A stretch of DNA of 6,519 nt. Origin: Bacillota bacterium. Lineage in GTDB: Bacteria > Bacillota > Thermosediminibacteria > Thermosediminibacterales > Thermosediminibacteraceae. The DNA is taken from contig QGUT01000098.1 of NCBI GenBank assembly GCA_003242255.1, positions 1 to 6,519 on the forward strand. Reading direction: 5' to 3'. The position numbers and the translations under genes are program-made. How positions within the stretch are numbered: position 1 is the first letter of the stretch; every line of letters begins with the position of its first letter. The notes beneath the pieces were generated by a model. It was not told the origin of the DNA. It was given only the letters and a program-made list of their open reading frames with translations, and ran no database searches. This document shows positions 1-5,843 of this stretch, piece after piece.

Positions 1-1660
1 CCACGCTTACCCGGAAGCTGCCTTTGGGAACGGCTTTAAGCCGGCACCTATTCCCTCCGCTCCGCAATGGGCATTCCACCGCTTTTACCAATACCTCCGT
101 TCCGAGGCCTTCTTTTATACAGGCGGAAATTTCCTTTTCGCATAGGTAGCCCTTTGCGCAGGGGCTTTTTACGATATTGATCTGGAGCTTGTCCATGTTC
201 TTAATAGCGTAAATATGGTCGAGCTCAATGCCCCTCTCGGCAAGCTTCCCCTTTACCTTTTCTTCCACTCCGAAAAAGCTATCTTCCAGAAAAGCCCCGT
301 CGGCCAGGGTCCTTATGATCCGGGCTGTGCCCTTGAAGTTATTGACCATCACTTCCCTCTGCTTTTTGATTATGTTCTCCAGCTTAGCTTCAAAGTTCCT
401 CACGCTATTCATGTACCTGGATATTGCTTTAATTTCTTCAGCCCTTTCGCAGCGGGCCGCTAAAAAGGCCCACCCAGAACCCTTGTCTTTAAAAATTTGG
501 TAAAAGGCCCTGACGGTCGCCTTGAAGTCCTTCCCCCAGCAGGTCCTGTACATGCTGCAGCCGGTGCAGATTTCGTCTTTCACTCTGTAGTAAAATTTTT
601 CGAATATCCCCTGCTGTTCGTCTTTTTCCGGAGGAGGAAGTATCATAGCCTTCGAAAGGTCGTCGAAAAGTCGGGCCAGTTCGTACAGCCTGTCCTTGAA
701 AACTTCTTTCTTCACCGCCAGTTCTTCTTCCCTTCCGTCCTCCATGAAATGCGCCGCTAATCTCTCCAAAAATTTGACCGGCAGCAGCAAAAAGATGCAA
801 AGGCCGAAAACAAGCGACGGGAGGTTTACGGCCGCCTCTCCTATAGAGCCCGCGTACATGTTCAATATGAAATAGCCGAGGGCAAAGCCGGCGGCCACTC
901 CGTACTTCCCCAGTTGGGAAAAAGCTCCGCTCACCAGGCCGGCAAAAGCCAATATTCCCGCCGTCCACGGGGCAGCCGAAGGCGGGTTCCCCATGATCCC
1001 CAGCACCGCTCCCGCGATTGCCCCGGGCCCCGGTCCGCCGGCTGCGGAACATACTAGGATCACCCCGGCGCTCACGGCCTCCTTCAAGTTCACATTGAAA
1101 AGTTCCCAGGAAGTCATTATCCTCAAGGCTCCGCCGGCTATCAGCATGAGGCACAGGCTCTTTTCTATTTTTGTGGAACGGATCTTAAATACCCCGGGCA
1201 TCCCGTACGGAATGACGTAGACGAAGATAAAAGAAAGCCCGGCCTCCGTGAATATCAGGAGGTAATCGTAAAGGCTGGCCTTCTTCATCGCATGAATCAA
1301 AAGTCCCGATGCTGCGTATGCGAGGAAGATACAAGCTCCGACAAGAAAATCCCTGCTTCTTGTCCTGTTTCGCAGCAAATGATATGCCGCCGCAAAAATC
1401 GCCATCGCCGCGGCGTACTTCATGGCCATAAGTTCCCCAACAGCCGTCAAGGTCCCCAAAAGCGACGCCATTCCGACACTCAAAAATTTCCCGCGAAAGC
1501 ATGCGGCCGCGGCAGTGACCGAAAGGCCCAGGGGATATATCTCCAGGATGGGAGCTCTCCCCAGGAAAAAAGCCGCCATATGAAGTATCACAGAATCGAT
1601 GGATAAGGACACCTGCGGCACTGCTACATACGGTTTATGAACTTTAGTCTTGTTGATCAA
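1..1660 (-). CDS. spoIIE: Stage II sporulation protein E, N-terminal 553 codons (3' end outside window)
   Basis: SpoIIE is a membrane-bound PP2C-type serine phosphatase. In Bacillus it localises to the polar septum, interacts with FtsZ and dephosphorylates SpoIIAA to release sigma-F in the forespore. I translated the whole minus-strand frame and found no stop. Residues about 25-290 form a run of hydrophobic helices, with an FLGRAPIL motif in the first helix and GGPGPGAIAGAVLGI later. A charged region follows with the conserved cysteine cluster C365, C368 and C374 (ICTGC then TCW). The frame leaves the window at RVSV, about where the PP2C domain should begin, so no catalytic residue is visible. 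An in-frame TAG lies just upstream at 1670-1672. I chose TTG at 1660, with AGGTGG (1666-1671) five bases before it; GTG at 1666 or 1669 is possible. Upstream are a 21-bp-spacer promoter and a tRNA cluster, a neighbourhood like that of B. subtilis spoIIE. Identity is firm; the start is less so. Confidence 0.95.
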   Translation of the reverse strand, partial: MINKTKVHKPYVAVPQVSLSIDSVILHMAAFFLGRAPILEIYPLGLSVTAAAACFRGKFLSVGMASLLGTLTAVGELMAMKYAAAMAIFAAAYHLLRNRTRSRDFLVGACIFLAYAASGLLIHAMKKASLYDYLLIFTEAGLSFIFVYVIPYGMPGVFKIRSTKIEKSLCLMLIAGGALRIMTSWELFNVNLKEAVSAGVILVCSAAGGPGPGAIAGAVLGIMGNPPSAAPWTAGILAFAGLVSGAFSQLGKYGVAAGFALGYFILNMYAGSIGEAAVNLPSLVFGLCIFLLLPVKFLERLAAHFMEDGREEELAVKKEVFKDRLYELARLFDDLSKAMILPPPEKDEQQGIFEKFYYRVKDEICTGCSMYRTCWGKDFKATVRAFYQIFKDKGSGWAFLAARCERAEEIKAISRYMNSVRNFEAKLENIIKKQREVMVNNFKGTARIIRTLADGAFLEDSFFGVEEKVKGKLAERGIELDHIYAIKNMDKLQINIVKSPCAKGYLCEKEISACIKEGLGTEVLVKAVECPLRSGGNRCRLKAVPKGSFRVSV

Positions 1661-1694
1661 CTCCACCACCTACCCCAATTTTCTGGTAGGTTCA

Positions 1695-1727
1695 ATTATA
1701 CATCGGCATCCCAACAAAATATGTCAA
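1695..1727 (-). promoter_or_regulatory. spoIIE promoter with consensus hexamers and 21-bp spacer
   Basis: On the minus strand TTGACA (1722-1727) and TATAAT (1695-1700) both match the sigma-A consensus fully, but they are 21 bp apart instead of about 17. Long spacing of this kind is established for the Spo0A-activated promoters of spoIIE and spoIIG in B. subtilis, where Spo0A~P lets sigma-A polymerase use a misplaced -35. Transcription would start near 1688, leaving a leader of about 27 nt. The placement directly before spoIIE supports the call. Confidence 0.8.
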
Positions 1728-1753
1728 TATTATGTTGCTTTTCATAAAAATCG

Positions 1754-1760
1754 TTAGACA
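1754..1760 (-). promoter_or_regulatory. Possible Spo0A box upstream of spoIIE
   Basis: The minus strand reads TGTCTAA here, a six-of-seven match to the Spo0A box TGTCGAA. It lies about 27 bp upstream of the spoIIE -35 element, within range of Spo0A sites at known sporulation promoters. A weaker inverted match (five of seven) overlaps the -35 itself. A seven-base site with one mismatch can occur by chance in AT-rich DNA, so only the context makes it credible. Confidence 0.4.
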
Positions 1761-1795
1761 AAAAAAAATAAAAGTCGCCAACTGCGACTTTTATT
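1760..1795 (-). terminator. Rho-independent terminator of the tRNA operon
   Basis: Two perfectly complementary 12-base arms (1767-1778 and 1784-1795, core AAAGTCGC/GCGACTTT) enclose a 5-nt loop. On the minus strand they are followed by an uninterrupted T run (1760-1768). The site is just after the tRNA-Glu 3' end and before the spoIIE promoter, so it separates tRNA transcription from spoIIE. Confidence 0.88.
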
Positions 1796-1808
1796 CACAA
1801 AATAAAAA

Positions 1809-1883
1809 TGGTGACCCTGAGGGGAGTCGAACCCCTGTTACCGCCTTGAAAGAGCGGTGTCTTAACCACTTGACCACAGGGCC
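1809..1883 (-). tRNA. tRNA-Glu (anticodon TTC)
   Basis: This is a 75-nt cloverleaf with encoded CCA (1809-1811). The acceptor stem is GGCCCTG paired with CAGGGTC (one G-U), and the T arm contains GGGG-TTCGACT-CCCC. The anticodon stem CCGCT/GGCGG closes the loop CTTTCAA, giving anticodon TTC for glutamate. The anticodon arm closely resembles bacterial tRNA-Glu. It is the last gene of the three-tRNA transcript. Confidence 0.95.
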
Positions 1884-1888
1884 ACGTT

Positions 1889-1965
1889 TGGTAGCGGCGC
1901 AGGGATTTGAACCCCGGACACTGCGGGTATGAACCGCATGCTCTAGCCACCTGAGCTACGCCGCC
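1889..1965 (-). tRNA. tRNA-Met, elongator (anticodon CAT)
   Basis: This is a 77-nt cloverleaf with encoded CCA. The anticodon stem TGCGG/CCGCA closes the loop TTCATAC, giving CAT. It lacks initiator hallmarks: position 1 is G facing U72, and the anticodon stem does not have three consecutive G-C pairs. The 5' half (GGCGGCGTAGCTCAG) and the CGCCGCTACCA end are very like B. subtilis elongator tRNA-Met. A CAT-anticodon Ile tRNA (lysidine type) is the alternative, and the body sequence favours Met. Five bases separate it from tRNA-Glu. Confidence 0.88.
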
Positions 1966-1979
1966 ACAATCTTAACTTT

Positions 1980-2056
<77 letters not shown>

Positions 2057-2076
2057 TCGTCCACAATGCAATATAT

Positions 2077-2105
2077 ATTCTATAACAAAATCATTTTCCC
2101 GTCAA
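2077..2105 (-). promoter_or_regulatory. Sigma-A promoter of the fMet-Met-Glu tRNA operon
   Basis: On the minus strand TTGACG (2100-2105) and TAGAAT (2077-2082) are separated by exactly 17 bp, each one base off consensus. Transcription would start near 2070, about 14 nt before the tRNA-fMet 5' end. The AT-rich sequence between -10 and the tRNA fits a strong stable-RNA promoter. Confidence 0.8.
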
Positions 2106-2117
2106 GGGTTTATTGGG

Positions 2118-2147
2118 AAAAAGCCGCTGAGGAGTTTAGCAACTCCT
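2118..2147 (-). terminator. Possible weak terminator after the coiled-coil gene
   Basis: A perfect 7-bp stem (AGGAGTT/AACTCCT, loop of 4) at 2130-2147 overlaps the TAG stop of the upstream gene. On the minus strand it is followed, after seven bases, by a T run (2118-2122). The stem is short and the T run displaced, so termination may be partial. It lies just before the tRNA promoter, where a boundary is expected. Confidence 0.4.
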
Positions 2148-2829
2148 ATTCAACTTTTATCAATAAAATTTTGCCGTCCATCCCGAGCTTTCGACGCAAT
2201 TCCTCTGAAATTTCTATTTCTATTTCCGTACCTTCAGGTACCCCCTTAAAAATATAAATCGTTGAATCCACAACTGTTCCCGATGCTCCGGTCATCTCGT
2301 AATTATCAAAATTCTTTATTTTGATCTGTTCGGGTAAAGGCCTCAGTAAAACTTGATCAAGTAAATATCCGTATTTTTTATAATTTCCTTCTAATATGCT
2401 AAAAGGCACCGTATGCTCACTCAATACCAAATCAAAGTCCGTTTTATTTATCGTGATTTTGCCATCTTTGGGAAATTCAACATCAACATATTCTCCCTTT
2501 TCCCCTTGATGTTTTACCTTCAGGGTGTACCACCATTCCCTTTCCAGGATATCTATTATTTCTTTTTCGGTTAATTTCTCCAGCATCTCGTCGATAAATT
2601 TTCTATAATAGTCCCTCTCTTCTTTTAAATAGCCGATATCCAGCTCTTTCGAAGCGAGTTCTTCTCTCAATTTCGCAATTTCATATTCCAATTGCTTGAT
2701 TTTTTCTTCCGCATCGTTCACAGTATCCCCGCTCGTCGATTCAGCGATGTCCACTTTAAATTTGCTAAGACCCGCAAGTATTAAAAGGCCGGAGAGCACG
2801 ATCGTCAAGTATAAAATGTACTTTTTCAT
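2146..2829 (-). CDS. Unrecognised membrane-anchored coiled-coil protein, 227 aa
   Basis: I do not recognise a family. The protein has a short basic N-terminus (MKKY), one hydrophobic segment at about residues 4-21 with no lipobox cysteine, and a Ser/Thr-rich linker. A strongly charged heptad-like region follows at about 38-95, predicted to be coiled coil. The C-terminal 130 residues look beta-rich, starting near REWWYTLKVKH and ending in GKILLIKVE. A single-pass signal anchor with the bulk outside the cytoplasm is most likely. The start is well supported: AAAGGAGGG lies nine bases before ATG. The gene sits between the rplL terminator and the tRNA promoter with no clear promoter of its own, so it may depend on readthrough. 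Sampled lines show roughly 35-40% GC, well below spoIIE and the ribosomal genes, which hints at acquisition or weak constraint. It is a real gene by RBS, length and protein-like composition; function is unknown. Confidence 0.85.
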   Translation of the reverse strand: MKKYILYLTIVLSGLLILAGLSKFKVDIAESTSGDTVNDAEEKIKQLEYEIAKLREELASKELDIGYLKEERDYYRKFIDEMLEKLTEKEIIDILEREWWYTLKVKHQGEKGEYVDVEFPKDGKITINKTDFDLVLSEHTVPFSILEGNYKKYGYLLDQVLLRPLPEQIKIKNFDNYEMTGASGTVVDSTIYIFKGVPEGTEIEIEISEELRRKLGMDGKILLIKVE

Positions 2830-2862
2830 AATTTAAGCCCTCCTTTCTTTAGAATATGCTTA

Positions 2863-2898
2863 ATAAAAGCAGCGGACACGCTGTAAAAGCGTGCCCGC
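2863..2898 (-). terminator. Rho-independent terminator after rplL
   Basis: A 10-bp GC-rich stem (arms 2872-2881 and 2889-2898, one G-U) with a 7-nt loop is followed on the minus strand by a T-rich tract (GCTTTTATTA). It starts about 30 nt after the rplL stop and closes the ribosomal operon. In most Bacillota transcription continues here into rpoB. Confidence 0.82.
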
Positions 2899-2927
2899 CA
2901 ATTTTCCAAACCTTATTTCAAACCTTG

Positions 2928-3302
2928 TTACTTTATCTCGACGGTAGCGCCCACTTCGGCGAGCTTTGCCTTTATCTGTTCGGCTTCTTCCTTGCTCACC
3001 TTTTCCTTTATGGGTTTCGGCGCATTGTCTACCAGGTCTTTGGCTTCTTTGAGGCCCAGGCCGGTGATCTCCCTTACGACCTTGATTACCTTGATTTTCT
3101 CGGCGCCGGCGTTCGCCAGGATTACGTCAAATTCGGTCTGCTCGGGAGCTGCAGCTTCAGCAGCGGCAGGAGCGGGGCCAGCAGCCACAGCCACCGGCGC
3201 AGCGGCCGTTACTCCGAATTTGTCCTGCAAAGCCTTTACCAGCTCAGAAAGCTCAAGAACCGACATATTTTCTATGGCAGAAATGATTTCCTCTATTGTC
3301 AT
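2928..3302 (-). CDS. rplL: 50S ribosomal protein L7/L12
   Basis: L7/L12 is the flexible stalk protein of the large subunit. It is present as several dimers on L10 and recruits and stimulates translational GTPases. The 124-aa length is normal. Residues 1-30 are the helical dimerisation and L10-binding domain, about 31-55 an Ala/Pro/Gly hinge, and about 57-124 the globular domain with the conserved GLGLKEAKDLVDNAPK segment that contacts elongation factors. GGAGG is placed about nine bases before ATG. The gene follows rplJ after a 76-nt gap holding a small hairpin and is followed by a terminator, so it is last in its operon. Confidence 0.98.
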   Translation of the reverse strand: MTIEEIISAIENMSVLELSELVKALQDKFGVTAAAPVAVAAGPAPAAAEAAAPEQTEFDVILANAGAEKIKVIKVVREITGLGLKEAKDLVDNAPKPIKEKVSKEEAEQIKAKLAEVGATVEIK

Positions 3303-3350
3303 TATTTATAACCTCCTTGATTTTCTTATTGTTTTATTTTTTATTTGCTA

Positions 3351-3365
3351 GGCAGCTATGCTGCC
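3351..3365 (-). other. Perfect hairpin in the rplJ-rplL intergenic region
   Basis: GGCAGC and GCTGCC form a perfect 6-bp stem with a 3-nt loop, 13 nt after the rplJ stop. On the coding (minus) strand it is followed by TAGCAAATAAAAA and not by a T run, so it is not a terminator for this operon. It could act as a stability or processing element that favours the downstream rplL message; that role is inference. Confidence 0.45.
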
Positions 3366-3378
3366 GAAGAAACTTTTT

Positions 3379-3897
3379 TTAGGATGCTTTCTTTTCCTGA
3401 ATGGCCTGAAGAGTATAAACCAGGTCGCGAATCGGGCCCTGGAGCACCCACACGATCCCGAATAGGGGCGACTGGATTGCGCCCACAGCTTTGGCGATGA
3501 GCTCCTCCCTCCTGGGGAGCTTGGCCAGTTGTTCCACCATCGCCTTGTCCATAACCCGGCCTTCTACTATGCCGCCTTTAATCTCCAGGTTCTTGTGGTC
3601 CTTGGCAAAATCCACGAGAATTCTGGCCGGGGTTACGGGGTCATCAAAACCGAAGGCTAGCGCCGTCGGCCCTTTCAGGTATTCATCGAGGTTATAATCC
3701 AGATCGCTGAGGGCTATCCTGGTGAGGGTATTCTTGACCACCTTGTACTCTATGCCCTGTTCCCTCAATTTTCCGCGCAGTTCGGTCATCTCGGCTACAT
3801 TGAGCCCCTTGTAATCGGTCAATATAGCCGCTCTCGCCCTGCTCAATTTGTCCTTGAGCTCGGCGACTATCTGCTTTTTCTCTTCCCTAGCTCCCAC
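3379..3897 (-). CDS. rplJ: 50S ribosomal protein L10
   Basis: L10 anchors the L7/L12 dimers to 23S rRNA at the base of the stalk, and in complex with L12 represses its own operon. The 172 aa match the family length. The N-terminal domain shows the typical segments AAILTDYKGLNVAEMTELR (about 18-36), YKVVKNTLTRIAL (about 51-63) and the GPTALAFG stretch (about 81-88). The C-terminal helix (LQGPIRDLVYTLQAIQEKK) is the L12-binding arm. The start is GTG at 3897, with AAAGGAGG seven bases upstream. Upstream is an L10-leader attenuator and downstream is rplL. Confidence 0.97.
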   Translation of the reverse strand: MGAREEKKQIVAELKDKLSRARAAILTDYKGLNVAEMTELRGKLREQGIEYKVVKNTLTRIALSDLDYNLDEYLKGPTALAFGFDDPVTPARILVDFAKDHKNLEIKGGIVEGRVMDKAMVEQLAKLPRREELIAKAVGAIQSPLFGIVWVLQGPIRDLVYTLQAIQEKKAS

Positions 3898-3929
3898 TTT
3901 CTCACCTCCTTTAAAAAAGCTATCAAATA

Positions 3930-4060
3930 AACCAAAAAGGCCTTCCTGCAGAGGTACAGAAAGGCCTTGTATTCGCTCATAAATACTTGCCTTCGCCTCG
4001 GTAGGATATTAAGCCTTCCGGCACCTACTTTCTGCAGCGAAACGCACTTTCTATTCTATT
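3930..4060 (-). ncRNA. L10 leader (rplJL autoregulatory 5' region)
   Basis: This 173-nt gap between rplA and rplJ holds a structured RNA of the L10-leader type. On the coding strand a GTAGG/CCTAC helix encloses a GCC-GGAA-GGC hairpin (about 4008-4030), followed by the typical CCGAGGCGAAGG stretch, a GTATT/AATAC hairpin and then a terminator before rplJ. In B. subtilis, L10-L12 binding to such a leader promotes attenuation. A helix between 4028-4036 and 3955-3963 would compete with the terminator. A -10-like TAGAAT at 4053-4058 has no good -35, so a separate promoter is uncertain. Exact ends are approximate. Confidence 0.85.
3933..3968 (-). terminator. Attenuator terminator in the L10 leader
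   Basis: Two 12-base arms (3937-3948 and 3957-3968) pair with one G-U around an 8-nt loop, and a run of T follows on the minus strand. The hairpin lies about 40 nt before the rplJ start and just before its RBS. That position fits regulated premature termination of rplJ-rplL transcription. Confidence 0.82.
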
Positions 4061-4070
4061 TTTGAAAGAC

Positions 4071-4772
4071 CTATTTCTTTTCGGTGACCTTGTTCGGATT
4101 TATCTTGATTCCCGGCCCCATCGTGCTCGAAACTGTGATGCTCCTGAGGTACGTTCCTTTGGCTGCCGCGGGCTTTGCCTTGATTATCGATTCCAAAAGG
4201 GCCATGAAATTGTCCAACAGTTTATCGGGGCCAAAGGATTTCTTTCCGATAGGCGCGTGGACTATTCCCGTCTTGTCCACCCGGTACTCGATCTTTCCTG
4301 CTTTGATCTCTTTTACCGTCTTGCCGACTTCGAAGGTAACGGTTCCCGCCTTGGGGTTGGGCATGAGGCCCCTCGGACCTAAGATGCGGCCCACCCTACC
4401 TACGGCACCCATCATGTCAGGGGTCGCTACGGCCACATCGAAATCCAAAAATCCTTCCTGGATCTTGGCGATCAGATCTTCGGCCCCTACGTAATCGGCT
4501 CCCGCCTGCTGGGCTTCGTCAGCTTTCTCGCCTTTTGCGAAGACCAGCACTTTGGGAGTTTTACCGGTGCCGTGGGGGAGAACCACCGTTCCCCTCACCT
4601 GCTGATCGGCGTGGCGCGGGTCGACTTCCAGCCGCACCGCCACTTCGATGGTTTCATCGAATTTCTTGTTGGCAGTCTGCAGGGCAAGCTCTATCGCTTC
4701 CCTCGGGTCGTACAATTTGGTCCTGTCTACCAGCTTTAATGCTTCAAGATAGCTTTTGCTCCTTTTTGCCAC
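4071..4772 (-). CDS. rplA: 50S ribosomal protein L1
   Basis: L1 binds the mobile L1 stalk of 23S rRNA (helices 76-78), helps release deacylated tRNA from the E site, and in many bacteria represses translation of its own operon. The 233-aa product starts (V/M)AKRSKSYLEAL, in line with the usual MAK start. It carries DQQVRGTVVLPHGTGK, VLVFAKGEKA, DFDVAVATPDMMG, the signature GRILGPRGLMPNP, EIKAGKIEYRVDK and STMGPGIKI. The start is GTG at 4772 with GAGGAGGG about six bases upstream. A longer reading from GTG at 4814 is rejected because its extra 14 codons lie in a regulatory hairpin and do not resemble L1. rplK ends 71 nt upstream. Confidence 0.96.
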   Translation of the reverse strand: MAKRSKSYLEALKLVDRTKLYDPREAIELALQTANKKFDETIEVAVRLEVDPRHADQQVRGTVVLPHGTGKTPKVLVFAKGEKADEAQQAGADYVGAEDLIAKIQEGFLDFDVAVATPDMMGAVGRVGRILGPRGLMPNPKAGTVTFEVGKTVKEIKAGKIEYRVDKTGIVHAPIGKKSFGPDKLLDNFMALLESIIKAKPAAAKGTYLRSITVSSTMGPGIKINPNKVTEKK

Positions 4773-4786
4773 TTTCAACCCTCCTC

Positions 4787-4814
4787 GTGGTACTAGCGGA
4801 AGTATTCCTCCCAC
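4787..4814 (-). promoter_or_regulatory. Putative L1-binding mRNA site mimicking the 23S rRNA L1 stalk
   Basis: In the rplK-rplA gap the coding strand reads GTGGGAGG, a small GGAA/TTCC hairpin, then an unpaired stretch and TACCAC. GTGG pairs with CCAC to close an asymmetric internal loop. The flanking strands GUGGGAGG and UACCAC are the same as those at the base of the L1 stalk (helix 76) in bacterial 23S rRNA, as I recall the E. coli sequence. L1 is known to repress its operon by binding mRNA that resembles its rRNA site. The element ends 14 nt before the rplA start and next to its SD, a good place for translational control. The L1 assignment is inference. Confidence 0.6.
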
Positions 4815-4843
4815 TTTTACGTTGAAATCTATTTTTAATCCAA

Positions 4844-5269
4844 TCAGTCGACCACAACTATGCCCATACTGCGGGCTGTGCCTTCTATCATCCGCATGGC
4901 CGCCTCTAAGCTCGAGGCATTGAGGTCCTTCATTTTAAGTTCAGCGATTTCCTTGATGTCTTTCCTCGTAACTTTGCCCACTTTGTTCTTGTTGGGCTCT
5001 CCCGAACCCTTCTCTATACCGGCAGCTTTCTTAAGGAGTACGGAAGCCGGCGGTGTCTTCAGCACGAAAGTATAGGACCTGTCCTGATAAACGGTGAGTT
5101 CTACTGGAATTATTAGCCCCGCCTGGGATGCGGTTTTTTCGTTGAATTCCTTGCAGAAGTTCATTATATTGATACCCGTAGGACCCAACGCAGGACCTAC
5201 CGGTGGAGCAGGCGTAGCTTTTCCAGCAGGAATCTGCAGCTTTACTACTGCAATTACCTTTTTGGCCAT
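4844..5269 (-). CDS. rplK: 50S ribosomal protein L11
   Basis: L11 binds the GTPase-associated centre of 23S rRNA at the stalk base and is needed for stringent-response sensing by RelA-type enzymes in species studied. The 141-aa length is exactly typical. The N-terminal domain has KLQIPAGKATPAPPVGPALG, with the proline-rich segment bound by thiopeptide antibiotics, and GINIMNFCKEFN. The C-terminal RNA-binding domain has KDIKEIAELKMKDLNA and the terminal GTARSMGIVV. The start is ATG at 5269 with AAGGAGG seven bases upstream; the 11 extra in-frame codons further up are not part of L11. It lies 19 nt after nusG. Confidence 0.98.
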   Translation of the reverse strand: MAKKVIAVVKLQIPAGKATPAPPVGPALGPTGINIMNFCKEFNEKTASQAGLIIPVELTVYQDRSYTFVLKTPPASVLLKKAAGIEKGSGEPNKNKVGKVTRKDIKEIAELKMKDLNASSLEAAMRMIEGTARSMGIVVVD

Positions 5270-5288
5270 TCTAGCACCTCCTTGAGGA

Positions 5289-5813
5289 CTATATTTTTTC
5301 AATCTGATTGTAATCTAGCTCGATGGGCGTTTCTCTGCCAAACATAGAAATGAGCACTTTCACCTTTTGCTTTTCGTGATTTACTTCCACGACTTTTCCT
5401 ACGAAGTTCTCGAAAGGTCCTGACGTGACTTTTACGTTCTGGTCAATTTCAAGTTCTATTTTGGGCTTCGGCTCTTCAATGCCCATCTTCTTTAATATGG
5501 CCTTTACTTCTGATTCTTGCAGCGGAATGGGTTTATTGCCTGTGCCCACAAAACCGGTTACACCGGGCGTGTTTCTTACCACGTGCCACGAATCGTCGGT
5601 GACTATCATCTCGACCAATACGTATCCCGGAAATATCTTGCGCTGTACCAGCTTTTTCTTCCCGTTTTTTATCTCCACTTCTTCCTCTACTGGAACCAGA
5701 ACCCGGAAGATCTTGTCCTGCATCCCCATGGATTCTACTCGCTTTTCCAGGTTTGCCTTCACCTTGTTTTCGTAACCGGAATAGGTGTGAATCACGTACC
5801 AGTTTTTAGACAT
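5289..5813 (-). CDS. nusG: Transcription termination/antitermination factor NusG
   Basis: NusG binds the RNA polymerase clamp and modulates elongation, pausing and termination. The 174 aa match the normal bacterial two-domain form. The NGN domain opens with WYVIHTYSGYENKV (about 5-18) and contains RKIFPGYVLVEM (about 58-69) and VRNTPGVTGFVG (about 79-90). A linker near 110-120 leads to the KOW domain, with VKVTSGPFENFVGKV (about 127-141) and VLISMFGRETPIEL. The start is ATG at 5813; conserved residues begin within five codons and no other start lies between it and the secE stop. The only SD (GGAGG, 5838-5842) is 24 nt away with a hairpin between. It is co-transcribed with secE, 30 nt upstream. 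Confidence 0.98.
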   Translation of the reverse strand: MSKNWYVIHTYSGYENKVKANLEKRVESMGMQDKIFRVLVPVEEEVEIKNGKKKLVQRKIFPGYVLVEMIVTDDSWHVVRNTPGVTGFVGTGNKPIPLQESEVKAILKKMGIEEPKPKIELEIDQNVKVTSGPFENFVGKVVEVNHEKQKVKVLISMFGRETPIELDYNQIEKI

Positions 5814-5822
5814 ATCGTGAAA

Positions 5823-5842
5823 GGGGTTAAACCCCGCCCTCC
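5823..5842 (-). promoter_or_regulatory. Distant nusG Shine-Dalgarno followed by a hairpin
   Basis: The coding strand has AGGAGGG directly after the secE stop, then a perfect inverted repeat GGGGT-TTA-ACCCC (5823-5835), then nine bases and the nusG ATG. The linear SD-to-ATG spacing is 24 nt, too long for normal initiation. If the 13-nt hairpin forms, the effective spacing is about 11 nt. An SD brought near by a hairpin is known from phage T4 gene 38. Folding could therefore control nusG translation; that is inference. Confidence 0.55.
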
Positions 5843-5843
5843 T

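Noticed and set aside
489..1154. A 221-codon minus-strand open frame overlapping spoIIE
   Set aside because: It is in another frame of the same strand, its translation is Arg/Gly-rich low-complexity, and the SpoIIE frame is continuous through it with recognisable motifs.
1185..1502. A 105-codon minus-strand open frame overlapping spoIIE
   Set aside because: It is a frame shadow of spoIIE. I checked the true frame codon by codon and found no frameshift, so this is not evidence of a broken gene.
2856..3311. A 151-codon plus-strand frame opposite rplL
   Set aside because: It is antisense to a certain L7/L12 gene, has no RBS and covers the rplL terminator.
3351..3380. Plus-strand terminator (hairpin plus T run) beside rplJ
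   Set aside because: It looks like a terminator only on the plus strand, which carries no gene here. The T run is the 3' end of rplJ read in reverse.
4773..4814. N-terminal extension of L1 starting at GTG 4814
   Set aside because: The 14 extra residues do not match L1 proteins, and a strong SD sits before the GTG at 4772. The upstream GTG is part of the rRNA-like hairpin.
5270..5302. N-terminal extension of L11 from ATG 5302
   Set aside because: Family length is 141 aa from MAKK, and AAGGAGG is correctly spaced for the ATG at 5269.
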